Source: Pseudomonas sp. UBA5706
Lineage (GTDB): Bacteria; Pseudomonadota; Gammaproteobacteria; Pseudomonadales; Pseudomonadaceae
Direction of reading: 5' to 3'
NCBI RefSeq assembly: GCF_002419965.1
Contig: NZ_DIHC01000028.1
Location: 1-64,000, forward strand
Length of the DNA stretch: 64,000 bases
Made by a program: the position numbers and the translations under genes. Of this stretch, positions 16,105 to 25,073 are shown one piece after another; the stretch's first letter is position 1; every line of letters begins with the position of its first letter. The notes beneath the pieces were generated by a model. That model saw only the letters and a list, made by a program, of their open reading frames with translations, did no database searches and was not told the DNA's origin.

Positions 16105-18657
16105 CTAAACTGACCCCTTTCCAATTTTGCGCATATCCATGTGTCGCTGGCCCTGAACCGAGATGTTCAGAATCCTGGAGAGCTGCTGCTTGGCTTTATA
16201 GTCTACCGGGTACATGTAAATGTGCTGAATGACGATCTCCTTGAGGATGCGCAGGCACACAGGATTGCTCTTCAATCTCTCAGATGTTTTCTCGATGCTT
16301 TCTGGATTCAGCTCTCGCTTGAACCGCAGCTCAATTGCCTGATTGATCAGTGTGTAGGCCGGAGAGTCCTCTTTGTCTGCAAGCTCCTTGTAGACTTCGC
16401 CTGCTTCCTTCGAGCCAATCGAACCCGCGATTTTTCGCACCACCGCGTTGATCACCCCGTATGTGAGGTGAAGGTAGGTACTTTCGGCGTATCCCTGAAT
16501 TTCCCGATCACTCAGGCCCGGATCCTCAGAGAGCACATTGGAGATGAATTTGATCACCTCTGACTGCGACGAATTGGAAATCGTGATGAAGTAATCCAGG
16601 AATCGAAGTCCCGTCATCATGCCGCTATTGGCCAGCTCATAGATTGAGCCGCGCGTCATGGTTGCGTGCCGATTGCGAATGATCTGACCAGCGATCTCCA
16701 TACCTTTGAAGCACTGGTTGATGTTGGCCAGTGTGTCAGCCGGGGCAATCTGGGACTCATCCAGCGGTGCTTTGCGCTCAATTCGGTCGAGGGAGCGGTT
16801 TTCCTTGTCACGTTCCTTCTGGATCTCTCGCTGCTCTAATACCAATTCAGGAATCTGCTTCATGAAGTCATCCATGAAGGACAACTGCTCTTTGGTGAGC
16901 GTCGCGCGTTCGTGCTCGGTGAAAAGCGTTGCCAGCGTGCCCTTGATCTTCGTCAGCAACCAGGAATCCTTGGTGTGATGGGTAATGAAGATCAGGATGT
17001 TGGCGTAATCCTCGCGGTGCAGATCCTTGAGCAGCAGATCAACCTGCACCTTGACGTCCTCCGACTCGGAAAAACCTTCTGCGACCTTTTTGCCGACAAA
17101 GAAGTAGTAAATATACGGGTACTTGAAGTGCATCCGTCCTTGGCGCGTCGCCAAAATCGAGTGATTCTCAAGCTTCGACATGATGTCGGTTCTGTCTACC
17201 GAAAGATAGGTTGACTCGTAGCGGTCAAAAAACTCCCCCAGCTCAGCGCTGTTGAGCCCTTCCCCCCTCATGAAAATAGCCCAGGAAATCTCGGTGAGGA
17301 CGTTCAGGAATTTCTCATAGTCCTTGCCGTGGATTTTTGCTTGCTCGAAGGACTGATAGATCAGCTGCTGGTAGCAATGTCCGTATGACGTCAGCTCGAT
17401 ATTTTGCTGGCTGTACGCCTCAAACATCTGCATCAGCATGAGCACGTAGATAGGGCGAGGAGGAACGATGTTCCGCTTGATGATCGTGTTCAGGTGATTC
17501 TTGATGTCGTCGCAAAGCTGGTAAAGCGCAGCGTCTTCAAGCGTCTCCTCGACCCCTAAGGACACCCATTTTTTGATTATCTGCTCGCGCTTGAGGTTGC
17601 CAAAGCCTAATAAATTGGCTGGTTTGTAATGCGCCAACCCTTCAATTTCAGCGGATACATATCCAAAGGCCAGGTGGGATGTGGCAATCACGTTCTCGAA
17701 AAGCTCGTTCACACGATCGATGAAAACACTTTGATACCGCTCGTTGAGCCCGATCTCGTCCAGGTTATCGAGCAGAAGCACGACATTTTCACTGGCCAGG
17801 AATTCGTCGACGGTGAAGCCGGTGTACTGAGCCTCCACGGATTTTTGGACGAGTTTTCGAACGTCCGAGCTGGTAATCCCGGCCGCATCCACGTAAATCG
17901 GAAGATGCCCCTTAAGGGCCAGCTCTGAAAATGCCTTCTTCAAAAAGGACGTTTTCCCCTGCTGCTCCTCCCCCATCAACAGGTATCGACCGGTGTTCTG
18001 GTACAGGACTTCAGCGCTGCTGAAATCGAGCTCAAGTTCATTGTCCCGATAGTCCCTATCAACCTCGATGTCGGGCAGCACATAGATGTCGCTCAGGCGA
18101 ACCCTGTCCACCTTGCGATGCACCAAGGTGATTTCCGTGTCCTGAAGCCATTCGGCACAACGATCTGAAACCTTCTTAGGCGCAACATCCTCGATGGGCA
18201 TGACGTTTTGCTCCTTCGGGGTGAAAGAGTCGAGGGCAGCCTTTATGCCCTCGATCGCGCTCAGCCAAGCCTCGTCCTGATCTTCCCATTTGGAAATCGG
18301 TCGAGCGTCGTTTGGAAGCGGTTGAAACCTGGCAAATTCAGTGTCCGTCCAGTCACAAGGGCGTACGATGATCGAAATAAATAACGCTGAGCCGTTATCG
18401 TGGCGCTCCAGCGCACGTTTTACCTCAATGTCATTGCAATAATCAGAAGCCAAAAATGCCGGCGTGATCAAGAAAATGACCAAGTCGGCGGTTTCAAGCT
18501 TTTCCTCTATGGTGCCTCGCCACTCGTCACCGACGACAAGCTTGCGGTCGTGCCAGATCGTGATCGCTTTCTTTCTGATAAGCCCAGCTAGGTGCTCCCC
18601 CAAGCTGACACGATAATCCTCGTCTTTGTGACAGTAGCTGATAAAAAGCTTTCTCAT
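16105..18657 (-). CDS. TIR-STAND (NACHT-like) NTPase
   Basis: This protein of about 850 residues has three parts. An N-terminal TIR domain begins MRKLFISYCHKDEDYRVSLG, with DEWRGTIEEKLETADLVIFL and the motif FLASDYCNDIEVKRAL. A central STAND P-loop NTPase has Walker A GEEQQGKTS (about 230) and Walker B VVLLLDNLDE (about 294). A long helical C-terminal sensor region follows. Such proteins bind a phage component, oligomerise and activate the TIR NADase, as in Avs and NLR-like systems. The start at 18657 is the natural TIR N-terminus; a longer form would begin at a TTG at 18699. It is the first gene of the leftward defence operon, with a 190-nt gap to the next gene. Confidence 0.8.
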   Translation of the reverse strand: MRKLFISYCHKDEDYRVSLGEHLAGLIRKKAITIWHDRKLVVGDEWRGTIEEKLETADLVIFLITPAFLASDYCNDIEVKRALERHDNGSALFISIIVRPCDWTDTEFARFQPLPNDARPISKWEDQDEAWLSAIEGIKAALDSFTPKEQNVMPIEDVAPKKVSDRCAEWLQDTEITLVHRKVDRVRLSDIYVLPDIEVDRDYRDNELELDFSSAEVLYQNTGRYLLMGEEQQGKTSFLKKAFSELALKGHLPIYVDAAGITSSDVRKLVQKSVEAQYTGFTVDEFLASENVVLLLDNLDEIGLNERYQSVFIDRVNELFENVIATSHLAFGYVSAEIEGLAHYKPANLLGFGNLKREQIIKKWVSLGVEETLEDAALYQLCDDIKNHLNTIIKRNIVPPRPIYVLMLMQMFEAYSQQNIELTSYGHCYQQLIYQSFEQAKIHGKDYEKFLNVLTEISWAIFMRGEGLNSAELGEFFDRYESTYLSVDRTDIMSKLENHSILATRQGRMHFKYPYIYYFFVGKKVAEGFSESEDVKVQVDLLLKDLHREDYANILIFITHHTKDSWLLTKIKGTLATLFTEHERATLTKEQLSFMDDFMKQIPELVLEQREIQKERDKENRSLDRIERKAPLDESQIAPADTLANINQCFKGMEIAGQIIRNRHATMTRGSIYELANSGMMTGLRFLDYFITISNSSQSEVIKFISNVLSEDPGLSDREIQGYAESTYLHLTYGVINAVVRKIAGSIGSKEAGEVYKELADKEDSPAYTLINQAIELRFKRELNPESIEKTSERLKSNPVCLRILKEIVIQHIYMYPVDYKAKQQLSRILNISVQGQRHMDMRKIGKGSV

Positions 18658-18699
18658 GAATAAAGATCGATCCTTGCCATTTACGGTCTCACGGCTCAA

Positions 18700-19449
18700 A
18701 GAATCTCTAGTGCCAGCGAGCTTTAGTATTCAACGCGATAATCCCGTACTGCGTTGGCAGTACAAGGCCAGGTTGCTCAGGTGTCTGGCGATCTGGAGAG
18801 ACATCCGCGCCACGACGATCAGGTACTGGGGGTTTCAAAGGTTAAAAACCTTTACATCAAGCGAGCACGAGCGAATCTTTCAAGCCGCCGTACGCCGCTA
18901 TGAGCCCCGCACGCATGATTGCGTATTGATAGCACAAATACCTGTCTGCTGCCATATTTTGGATCCAAGGTGGTGAAAGCACCGCTGCCGTAGATATCAC
19001 TAACAACGACTGCTATCCGATTACTGCATGAGCTAGTAGCGATGATGGAAATCAACATCCCGTCGAGGCATTAAGGGTCGAGGACGTCATCGTTGGTCAG
19101 AGAACGAGGCACTGCAAGTCTCCATGTCACATTACTAAGACTGTTATGCAACCTGGTCATTTAGTAAGAATCAGAAATCTGGTACGCGTAAGCAAGTATT
19201 CCCAACGCGATTTAAATGCATAGAGCTTCCAGTCTGAGTTGTTACCACGGAACATAGTTGGATTTGTGGCTGAGGAAAGACATCTGGAAAGTGCTGCGGA
19301 ACGCTCCGCTTACGCGCGAGCAGAGCGAGCAGGTGGAAGGTGAGCGCCCGGAGCCACGATACTGAGCGGATACCGCAAGGGCTCGATTCACGCCAGCCGA
19401 CGCCGCAGGCGCCCGCTCGACCAAGCCGTTAGGTTTGCCTCGATTTCAA
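18700..19449. other. Long non-coding region
   Basis: No gene with motif, ribosome-binding site and conserved layout is visible in these 750 bp. The first half must hold the promoter for the leftward defence operon. The last 200 bp are rich in short G+C inverted repeats (19290-19430) and look like degraded sequence. A GTTAGGT near the end resembles one attC core half, but no matching partner was found. Confidence 0.4.
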
Positions 19450-19713
19450 ATGGATTTAGACATGCACGATTCACTTACCATCGCTTACAACGGCCTGATC
19501 CAAAATCAGATTGAGCTCACCTCAACGCTTACGTCGATCATCGACGAAGCATCTCTACGGGGAGTGCCATCAGCTCACATCAACGACCTGCGAAGAAGGA
19601 TGGAGAGCTTCGAATCTCAGCTCAACGCCCTGTCCAAGCGGTTGATGGAGCGCCACGATGGCTTGAGGGATCACCTAATCGATCGGGATCAGCCTGGCAC
19701 GGCATCCACCTGA
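19450..19713 (+). CDS. Small coiled-coil hypothetical protein
   Basis: This 87-residue protein starts MDLDMHDSLTIAYNGLIQNQ and is largely helical, with heptad-like spacing (LRRRMESFESQLNALSKRLM). No family is recognised. The upstream TTG at 19435 is possible but lacks a ribosome-binding site. Its 3' end overlaps the end of the convergent small gene by 25 nt, so the two share a compact 3' junction. Confidence 0.45.
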   Translation: MDLDMHDSLTIAYNGLIQNQIELTSTLTSIIDEASLRGVPSAHINDLRRRMESFESQLNALSKRLMERHDGLRDHLIDRDQPGTAST

Positions 19714-19928
19714 ACAATGCGACCTTCAGCGACGTCATTCACCATGCCTTGAAGACGAAGCTCTTCCCTCTGGAACATCGCAATCATCCGGTGCAACGCT
19801 TGGGCATCCGGATCATTACCAGCCTGGCTCAACCTCTCAGCGATGCGCACGAGCTCCACTGCTGACCATTTCAAATCAGCGGCGATTCCCTGCAAGTCTC
19901 TTCGCAGGTTTTGGTTTGAATCGTTCAT
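19689..19928 (-). CDS. Small helical hypothetical protein next to rulB
   Basis: This 79-residue protein starts MNDSNQNLRRDLQGIAADLK with a good AGGGAA ribosome-binding site. It is charged and helical (WSAVELVRIAERL, LHRMIAMFQREELRLQGMV). It follows the rulB remnant on the same strand. The longer upstream frame to 20078 only overlaps the decayed rulB end and is not used. No function can be assigned. Confidence 0.5.
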   Translation of the reverse strand: MNDSNQNLRRDLQGIAADLKWSAVELVRIAERLSQAGNDPDAQALHRMIAMFQREELRLQGMVNDVAEGRIVQVDAVPG

Positions 19929-19951
19929 ATCAGCTTCCCTAATTCCCTGTC

Positions 19952-21009
19952 CTACTTGGCTGTAACAGTCCACAACTGATCCAGCCTCGTCGTGTAGCTG
20001 TGGCTCATCAGATCCCTGCGCATCGCCCATCCAGGTGCCGAAGGCACACTGGCTACGCGTAATGTCCCCCTTCCCCATCGCTCATTGATGAAGTCGAGGA
20101 CACTCATCACCTTATCGGCCACCGCTGGCTGCGAATGAGCAAAAAGGTCATCCGTAAACTCACCAGGCTGCCGCAAATCCATGAGCAAGACCTCGGCTTT
20201 GCTGTACTTGTACCCTGGCAGAAAGAGACGGTTGACTGCCTCAGTCGCGCTTTGGTCATCAGCCGCACATCGTTCGTTGGATACGGCAGTTCGACTAGCG
20301 CGCCGTTCGCGTACTTCGTCTCCTCGGAATTGAACATCCCTGTTCGGATGCTCACGCGGATCTTTTTGCACAGCGAGTTCTGCGCCCGAAGCTTTTCTGC
20401 GGCGCGCTGCGTGTATGTGGCCACAGCCTCTTTGATCGGCTCGATTTCGGTCAACCGGTTGCTAAACATGCGACTGCAGCAGATCTCTTGTTTCGGCGGA
20501 TCCGCCTCACCCAGTTCCAGGCAAGGTGTGCCGGCGAGCTCGCGCGCAGTTTTCTCGATCACGACGCTGAATTTCTGTCTGAGTGTCCAGGCATCCGCTA
20601 GTGCGAGATCCATGGCGGTCTTGATGCCCATGCATTCAAGATGAGCCTTCATCCGCTTGCCCACGCCCCAAAACCCTCCAACGTCAGTGTTGCGCAACGT
20701 CCACTCACGCTTGGCTTGATCGCAGAGATCAACGACTCCGCCAGTCTTTTCCAAGAGCAGCTTTGCCGTGTGATTTGCCAGCTTGGCGAGAGTCTTTGTG
20801 CGAGCAATCCCTACGCCAACGGGGATACTCGTGTGTTTGAAAATGGTCGCTCGCAGCTTGCGACCAAACGCTGTCAGATCACCCGGCATACCTGTCAGTT
20901 CGGCGAACGCCTCATCGATGCTGTAGACCTCGAGCGCCGGTACCATCGACTCAATGATCATCATGACGCGCTCGCTGGCATTCCCGGACAGTGCCCACTG
21001 TAGATCCCG
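19952..21009 (-). pseudogene. rulB: rulB/umuC-like Y-family DNA polymerase V remnant
   Basis: The remnant matches the middle and C-terminal part of RulB/UmuC: EVYSIDEAFAELTGMPGD, IPVGVGIARTKTLAKLANH, DVGGFWGVGKRMKAHL (helix-hairpin-helix) and the C-terminal FLPGYKYSKAEVLLMDLRQP. The C-terminal part is in another frame (19952-20371) because one base is lost near 20248. The first part of the polymerase, including the N-terminal catalytic aspartate, is absent. The gene is fused at about 21000 to the rulA remnant by a deletion. RulB normally performs error-prone SOS lesion bypass; this copy cannot. rulB is a known target for mobile elements in Pseudomonas, which fits its place inside this region. 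Confidence 0.85.
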
Positions 21010-21203
21010 GCGCCACGCATGCTATCGCCCTCGATCTTCACCAGTTAAACGTGAGGTGCGCGGATGTCGAACAACTCGTCTAACGAAATGTGCTTTTCGA
21101 TGTGATCCGCCGCCGGAGACGGGAAGCCGGCTGGCACATGAAACGAGTACATGGGTAGCTTTTCGCCGCCGTTTGCCAATGGGCCAAGAATGGTGATGCT
21201 CAT
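21000..21203 (-). pseudogene. rulA: rulA/umuD-like remnant with in-frame stop
   Basis: The minus strand from 21203 reads MSITILGPLANGGEKLPMYS, then HVPAGFPSPAADHIEKHISL and IEGDSMRGAGIY. That is the UmuD/RulA family around its autocleavage and SxM catalytic region. A TAA at 21045-21047 replaces the tyrosine codon expected in HVYLVKIEGDSM. Past the GAGIY block the gene is deleted and joined directly to the middle of rulB. The promoter with its LexA box is still intact 20-40 bp upstream of the start. Confidence 0.8.
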
Positions 21204-21224
21204 GATGCACGCCTTGCGATGCCA

Positions 21225-21244
21225 AACTGTATGTATACACAGTT
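21225..21244. promoter_or_regulatory. LexA (SOS) box
   Basis: AACTGTATGTATACACAGTT is a near-perfect palindrome containing CTG-N10-CAG (21227-21242), the gamma-proteobacterial LexA consensus. It lies between the divergent rulA and SRAP genes and probably controlled both. It survives although both target genes are broken. Confidence 0.85.
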
Positions 21245-21302
21245 AACGATCTGGATCGCTTGCGGTCAATCTCATAAATGAGGAAATTCGACAGGTGACA
21301 GC

Positions 21303-22058
21303 ATGTGCTGCGGACGCTATCCGATCTAAGAGCCGATGGATCACTACCTCAAAGAGTTGGCCGCAAAGCAACTGGTGATCAATGGTTATGACCTCTGGCC
21401 TATCGAACGGTACAACGTCGCGCCGACCACGCGGGTCGAGATCATTCGCCCTGTCGGAGATGCCCTGAGCGTCGACAAGGTGCGGTGGGGCTGGTCACCC
21501 TTTTGGGCCAAGGGCAAACGGCCTGATCCAATAAACGCCAGGGTCGATACGCTGATGACTGGTAAGCTTTTCAACCAGCTTTGGCCCAGAGGTCGCATGT
21601 TAGCACCGGCCAACGGGTGGTATGAGTGGGTCAAGGATTCAGTCGACCCCAGGAAAAAGCAGCCTTACTTCATCACCCTCAAGGAACAGATCCCGATGTT
21701 CTTTGCTGGCCTGGCCGAGGTTCATGAGGGGTTGGAACCGGATGAACGCGACGGTTTTGTGATCATCACTGCGGGCTCAGATCAGGATATGGTTGATATT
21801 CACGACCGGAAGCCTCTGGTGCTGAGCCCTGAGCTCGCCAGGGAATGGATCGATCCTGAAACCTCACCGGAGCGCGCGAAGGAAATCGCCCTGGAAGGCT
21901 GCCGACCCACAGATGATTTTCACTGGTTCAAGGTGGGCAAGGATGTGGGCAATGTGCGTAACCAGGGGCCTTATTTGATCGAACCCGCCGAAAGCCACAG
22001 GGATAACCTTCGTGACCAGCACGCTGCACGCGAAGAGAAACATGACGATGAGCAATGA
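21303..22058 (+). pseudogene. SRAP (YedK/HMCES-like) SOS-associated peptidase, nonsense-broken
   Basis: The natural start at 21303 reads MCCGRYPI and then TAA (21327-21329). The same frame continues as EPMDHYLKELAAKQL through the SRAP core: ERYNVAPTTRVEIIR, VRWGWSPFWAKGK, INARVDTL, MLAPANGWYEWVK and FAGLAEVHE. SRAP proteins use Cys2 to form a thiazolidine crosslink with abasic sites in ssDNA. Here the stop separates the catalytic N-terminus from the rest, and an internal start at 21336 would lack the cysteine. There is also an extra Cys codon (TGC TGC) after Met. The gene is probably dead, yet its remaining 240 codons are open. Confidence 0.8.
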
Positions 22059-22590
22059 ACCACAATCCCGACTGTTTTTTGCCCTCAGTTGCCCGCCTGC
22101 GCTTAGGAAGACCATCTCCCAATGGCGTGCCTCGCTTTCACTACGAGCCGGTCGCCCTGTACCCACAGCCAATTTTCATCTCACGTTGCTCTTCCTGGGG
22201 TCTGTTGATACAACCCAGATAGCTGGAATCTGCGAAGCGGCGTCGAAAATCAAAGGGCCGGGGAAAAGCCTCAATGTCCATCTGGACAGGCTAGAAGCGT
22301 GGCGTAGGGCTGGCGCATTGGTGTTGTCTCCAACCGACGCGGACACCGCATTGATGCGGTTGTCGTATGCGCTGGAACAGGCAATGTTGCCACTTGGACA
22401 GGAAAAGAAACAGATGGAGTTTCGCCCTCATCTGACGCTGTCGCGTGACTATCGACTCCCGGTTCCGGAGGCGTGTAGCCAACCGGACTTCGTTCTTCGA
22501 GCCGATCGGTTCGCGCTCTACGAATCTTACAAGGGGTCGTACCGAGCTCTGGCAGAATGGCCGCTTGTTCATCCCTCCACAGTGGGATGA
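22042..22590 (+). CDS. thpR: RNA 2',3'-cyclic phosphodiesterase (2H family)
   Basis: This protein of about 182 residues carries two HxTx motifs, FHLTLLFLG and RPHLTLSRD, the paired catalytic histidines of the 2H phosphoesterase (LigT/ThpR) family. The N-terminus SRLFFALSCPPALRKTI is also typical. The family hydrolyses 2',3'-cyclic phosphates on RNA ends. The start at 22042 follows AAGAGA; an ATG six bases later is equally plausible. The gene overlaps the 3' end of the SRAP gene by 17 nt, so both probably belonged to one SOS-region transcript. Confidence 0.85.
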   Translation: MTMSNEPQSRLFFALSCPPALRKTISQWRASLSLRAGRPVPTANFHLTLLFLGSVDTTQIAGICEAASKIKGPGKSLNVHLDRLEAWRRAGALVLSPTDADTALMRLSYALEQAMLPLGQEKKQMEFRPHLTLSRDYRLPVPEACSQPDFVLRADRFALYESYKGSYRALAEWPLVHPSTVG

Positions 22591-23017
22591 CTCAAGCGTA
22601 GAGGTTAAACGTTGTGGGCGTGCTCATGACGTGGACCTGAGGCCTTTTGACTAGGTTAACTTGGCGAGCCATCACCGGGTTAGTCGATAGTCCAGGCAAA
22701 CCCGCCGGGTAGTATGGCGTATAAGAGTTTCCATGATGAGCGACGCACGGTGAACTTCGCAGCCAAACAAATCCCCAATCTCGCCACTCCCAAGAGTCCT
22801 ATAACCGTGCAAGGACAGTCCCGGCAGCACGCATAATTCCTCGATGGCCTATCAATAGAACAAAAACCAATATCAGCTCTTGAACCAATTATCATTTATA
22901 TAGTCATCAAATTGGATCCAAGTTTTGATTTTGTGCCAAACTGGATTTCTTACAGTCTCCGGAATGCGGTACCTCACCCGTCGCCGGTTCATGGAAAGAA
23001 GTAAAGGGACTGACAAG
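22591..23017. other. Intergenic region at the left edge of the ICE core
   Basis: No gene is supported in these 427 bp. The last third is A+T-rich and contains the TTGGATCCAA palindrome and the likely promoter of the next gene. This is the natural junction between the SOS remnant and the ICE maintenance genes. Confidence 0.45.
22912..22921. promoter_or_regulatory. Palindrome TTGGATCCAA (copy 1)
   Basis: This perfect 10-bp palindrome, in an A+T-rich context, lies about 95 bp upstream of the first ICE-core gene. The same palindrome followed by a T run lies upstream of the DUF3742 gene (55978-55987). It is a candidate operator for an element-encoded regulator; this is inferred. Confidence 0.35.
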
Positions 23018-23749
23018 ATGGCCTCACTAAGGAACTACTATCACCCGATAGACGCCGCTATTCTCTGGTCGGACCTCGCCGCGCATGAGACAGAAATCGT
23101 CCAGGTCGCGCTCCGAAAGCCAGAGCTCCTGCTCAAGGAGTTTCCTCAGTGGCCGTTCCTGCACGCCTACAACGAGCGGATCTGTGATGCGATCGCTTGC
23201 CAGGAATTGCCGGCCACCTACCTCGGCCAAGCCATCAGTCCCGGCAGTCGGCTAGAACATGCCTACATGTGCATCCGTCACTCCGATCTCCGAATGTGGG
23301 TGGCCCGCTACTACCCAGACGACAAGCCCGATTTCCTGTTCAGCAAGAACACCGACCACGCAGAGTGCGTCAGCCTCGGAGCGCACCTCGCTCAACGCGC
23401 TGAATTGGAATGTGCTCGAGGGGAGTTGACCAAGCTGCGCGAGATTCATTCATCCGTGCAATTGGAGCTAAAGACGCTGACTCAGGACCATCACAATCTG
23501 GCCTCGGATCTTGAGAAACTGGACGCGCCGTCCGAGGTGTCCACGGTCGTTTTCTACGTCATTATCGGCGCCCTGCTGGACGTCACCGTCGGGAAGAATG
23601 CCGATGGCCAGGTGCAATCTGTCTACAAAAACCAAGCGGCAGTGGTGGATGCCATCATCACCCGTTTCCCCAGCCAGCCTGGATTGAGTAAACGTACCCT
23701 CGATCGGAAATTCGCCGAAGCGCATCGGCAGTTGCATCCGCCAGGATAG
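23018..23749 (+). CDS. Conserved ICE hypothetical protein upstream of alpA
   Basis: This 243-residue protein has no known motif. It starts MASLRNYYHPIDAAILWSDL after a GGG-rich ribosome-binding site. It has a coiled-coil segment (LTKLREIHSSVQLELKTLTQ) and ends with ITRFPSQPGLSKRTLDRKFAEAHRQL, which looks like a small DNA-binding or helical tail. The longer frame from 22925 covers only the promoter region. It is first in the ICE maintenance region, directly before alpA and parA, so a regulatory role is reasonable but unproved. Confidence 0.65.
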   Translation: MASLRNYYHPIDAAILWSDLAAHETEIVQVALRKPELLLKEFPQWPFLHAYNERICDAIACQELPATYLGQAISPGSRLEHAYMCIRHSDLRMWVARYYPDDKPDFLFSKNTDHAECVSLGAHLAQRAELECARGELTKLREIHSSVQLELKTLTQDHHNLASDLEKLDAPSEVSTVVFYVIIGALLDVTVGKNADGQVQSVYKNQAAVVDAIITRFPSQPGLSKRTLDRKFAEAHRQLHPPG

Positions 23750-23869
23750 CTGTCTGGAGGCGATTGCCAGGCAGCGCAGGCGACTGCCTGGCAATGACTT
23801 TGCGCTGGCCAAGGCATTGACTGACTGTCACATCCCACCGCGCGCCACTCGGCGCTAAGGAGTGACACC

Positions 23870-24091
23870 ATGCAAGCTGCCAACGTTACCGCTGCTCCTG
23901 CCGATCGGCACATCATGCGTCGTGATGAAGTGGAGCAAAAAACCGGCTTCAAACGCTCGCACATCTACAACCTCATGAAGGCTGGGCAATTCCCAAAATG
24001 TCGCCGTATCGGCACGCGTGCCGTCGGCTGGGACTCCTGGGAAATAGAACAATGGGTGCTGGCGCGGCTGACGTCAGGTGCCCAGCCATGA
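23870..24091 (+). CDS. alpA: AlpA-family excisionase/regulator
   Basis: This 73-residue MerR-like winged helix protein carries the AlpA block MRRDEVEQKTGFKRSHIYNL, then AGQFPKCRRIG and VGWDSWEIEQW. AlpA proteins act as transcriptional activators or excision factors of integrated elements. A strong AAGGAGT site precedes the ATG. Its stop overlaps the parA start as ATGA, so parA is translationally coupled to it. With the P4-type integrase far to the left, AlpA is a candidate recombination directionality factor. Confidence 0.85.
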   Translation: MQAANVTAAPADRHIMRRDEVEQKTGFKRSHIYNLMKAGQFPKCRRIGTRAVGWDSWEIEQWVLARLTSGAQP

Positions 24092-24951
24092 ACGTCCTGT
24101 CGTTGATCTCAACCAAAGGGGGTGTTGGCAAGACCACGGTGGCCGCCAACCTCGGGGGGCTGCTCGCCGATTCAGGGTTGCGCGTGCTGCTGCTGGACCT
24201 GGACAGCCAGCCGACGCTCTCCAGCTATTACGCGCTACTGGCTCCCAGCAACGCAGGTAGCTACGAACTGATTGCCAATGGGATCACCGAGACCGATCAG
24301 ATTGTCACGGCTACGGTCATTCAAGGCCTCGACTTGATCGTCTCCAATGATCGTGAAGCCCATCTGACCACGCTGGTGTTGCATGCGGCAGACGGCAGGC
24401 TGAGGTTGCGCAACCTGCGATCAGCCTTTGAGGAACGTTACGATGTACTGATCGTGGATACTCAAGGCGCCCGCAGCGTCGTCGTGGAGATGGCCATCCT
24501 TGCCTCCGATTGTGCGCTTTGTCCTCTGCCGCCGGAAATGCTGGCGGCCCGCGAGTTGCGCCGCGGGACGCTAGGACTCTTTGAAGAGCTTGAGCCCTAT
24601 CGTTACCTAGGCGTTGGGTTACCCTCGGTCAAGCTGCTACTGAATCAGGTCAACACCAACCGCCGTGACACCAGCCTGATCATGCAAAGCCTGAAGAACA
24701 CCTTTGCATCGGACCCACATATCAGTGTCTGCGCATCGACAATCCCGGACCGGGTCGCCTACCTCAATGCCGCGACGCTGGGTTTGCCCGTCCACCGGGT
24801 GGAACGCAAACCAGCACCCGGCACACGCGGCCCGAGCGCCGCCGACATCATGGTGTCACTGGCGCAGGAACTGTTTCCTCAGTGGTCCGCGAAGATCGCG
24901 GCTGTGAACAGCGACGCAGCGCTACAGGCTCCAGCGGCACGCGAAGTATGA
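24088..24951 (+). CDS. parA: ParA-type partition ATPase
   Basis: This 287-residue cytoplasmic ATPase has a deviant Walker A, STKGGVGKTTVAANLG (residues 8-23), Walker A' (LLLDLDSQPTL) and Walker B (VLIVDTQGA). It keeps the excised circular ICE in the cell together with ParB. The start at 24088 overlaps the alpA stop (ATGA); the longer frame from 23998 overlaps alpA and is not used. Related elements usually have dnaB next, but here a short gap precedes parB. Confidence 0.9.
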   Translation: MNVLSLISTKGGVGKTTVAANLGGLLADSGLRVLLLDLDSQPTLSSYYALLAPSNAGSYELIANGITETDQIVTATVIQGLDLIVSNDREAHLTTLVLHAADGRLRLRNLRSAFEERYDVLIVDTQGARSVVVEMAILASDCALCPLPPEMLAARELRRGTLGLFEELEPYRYLGVGLPSVKLLLNQVNTNRRDTSLIMQSLKNTFASDPHISVCASTIPDRVAYLNAATLGLPVHRVERKPAPGTRGPSAADIMVSLAQELFPQWSAKIAAVNSDAALQAPAAREV

Positions 24952-25073
24952 CCCTGACCCACGTCTGGGCATCCTGGTCAGAGTTTACTGACGAGACCGC
25001 CTGCCTTGTCTCCCAACTTATCGCCATCGCTCAGGATCAGACAAAAACGGCCCGCGCTGTCGTACAGCCCTAG
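24948..25073 (+). CDS. Possible 41-residue ORF overlapping the parA stop
   Basis: An ATG at 24948 overlaps the parA stop (ATGA) and opens MTLTHVWASWSEFTDETACL, 41 residues in all. Coupling suggests it could be translated, but it has no known motif. It lies where dnaB is expected, so it may be a scar of a deletion. Confidence 0.25.
   Translation: MTLTHVWASWSEFTDETACLVSQLIAIAQDQTKTARAVVQP

Noticed and set aside
8000..19000. CRISPR array
   Set aside because: No regularly spaced repeats of 24-40 bp were seen in the defence island or elsewhere in the window.
19290..19440. Possible integron attC site (GTTAGGT)
   Set aside because: Only one core half is visible, no RYYYAAC partner or fold could be matched, and no integron integrase is present.
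21303..21329. Selenocysteine or stop-codon reassignment to explain the TAA and TGA in several genes
   Set aside because: The stops are of different types (TAA in rulA, SRAP and hydrolase; TGA in DUF3085) and sit in genes with other damage; ordinary nonsense mutations explain them better.
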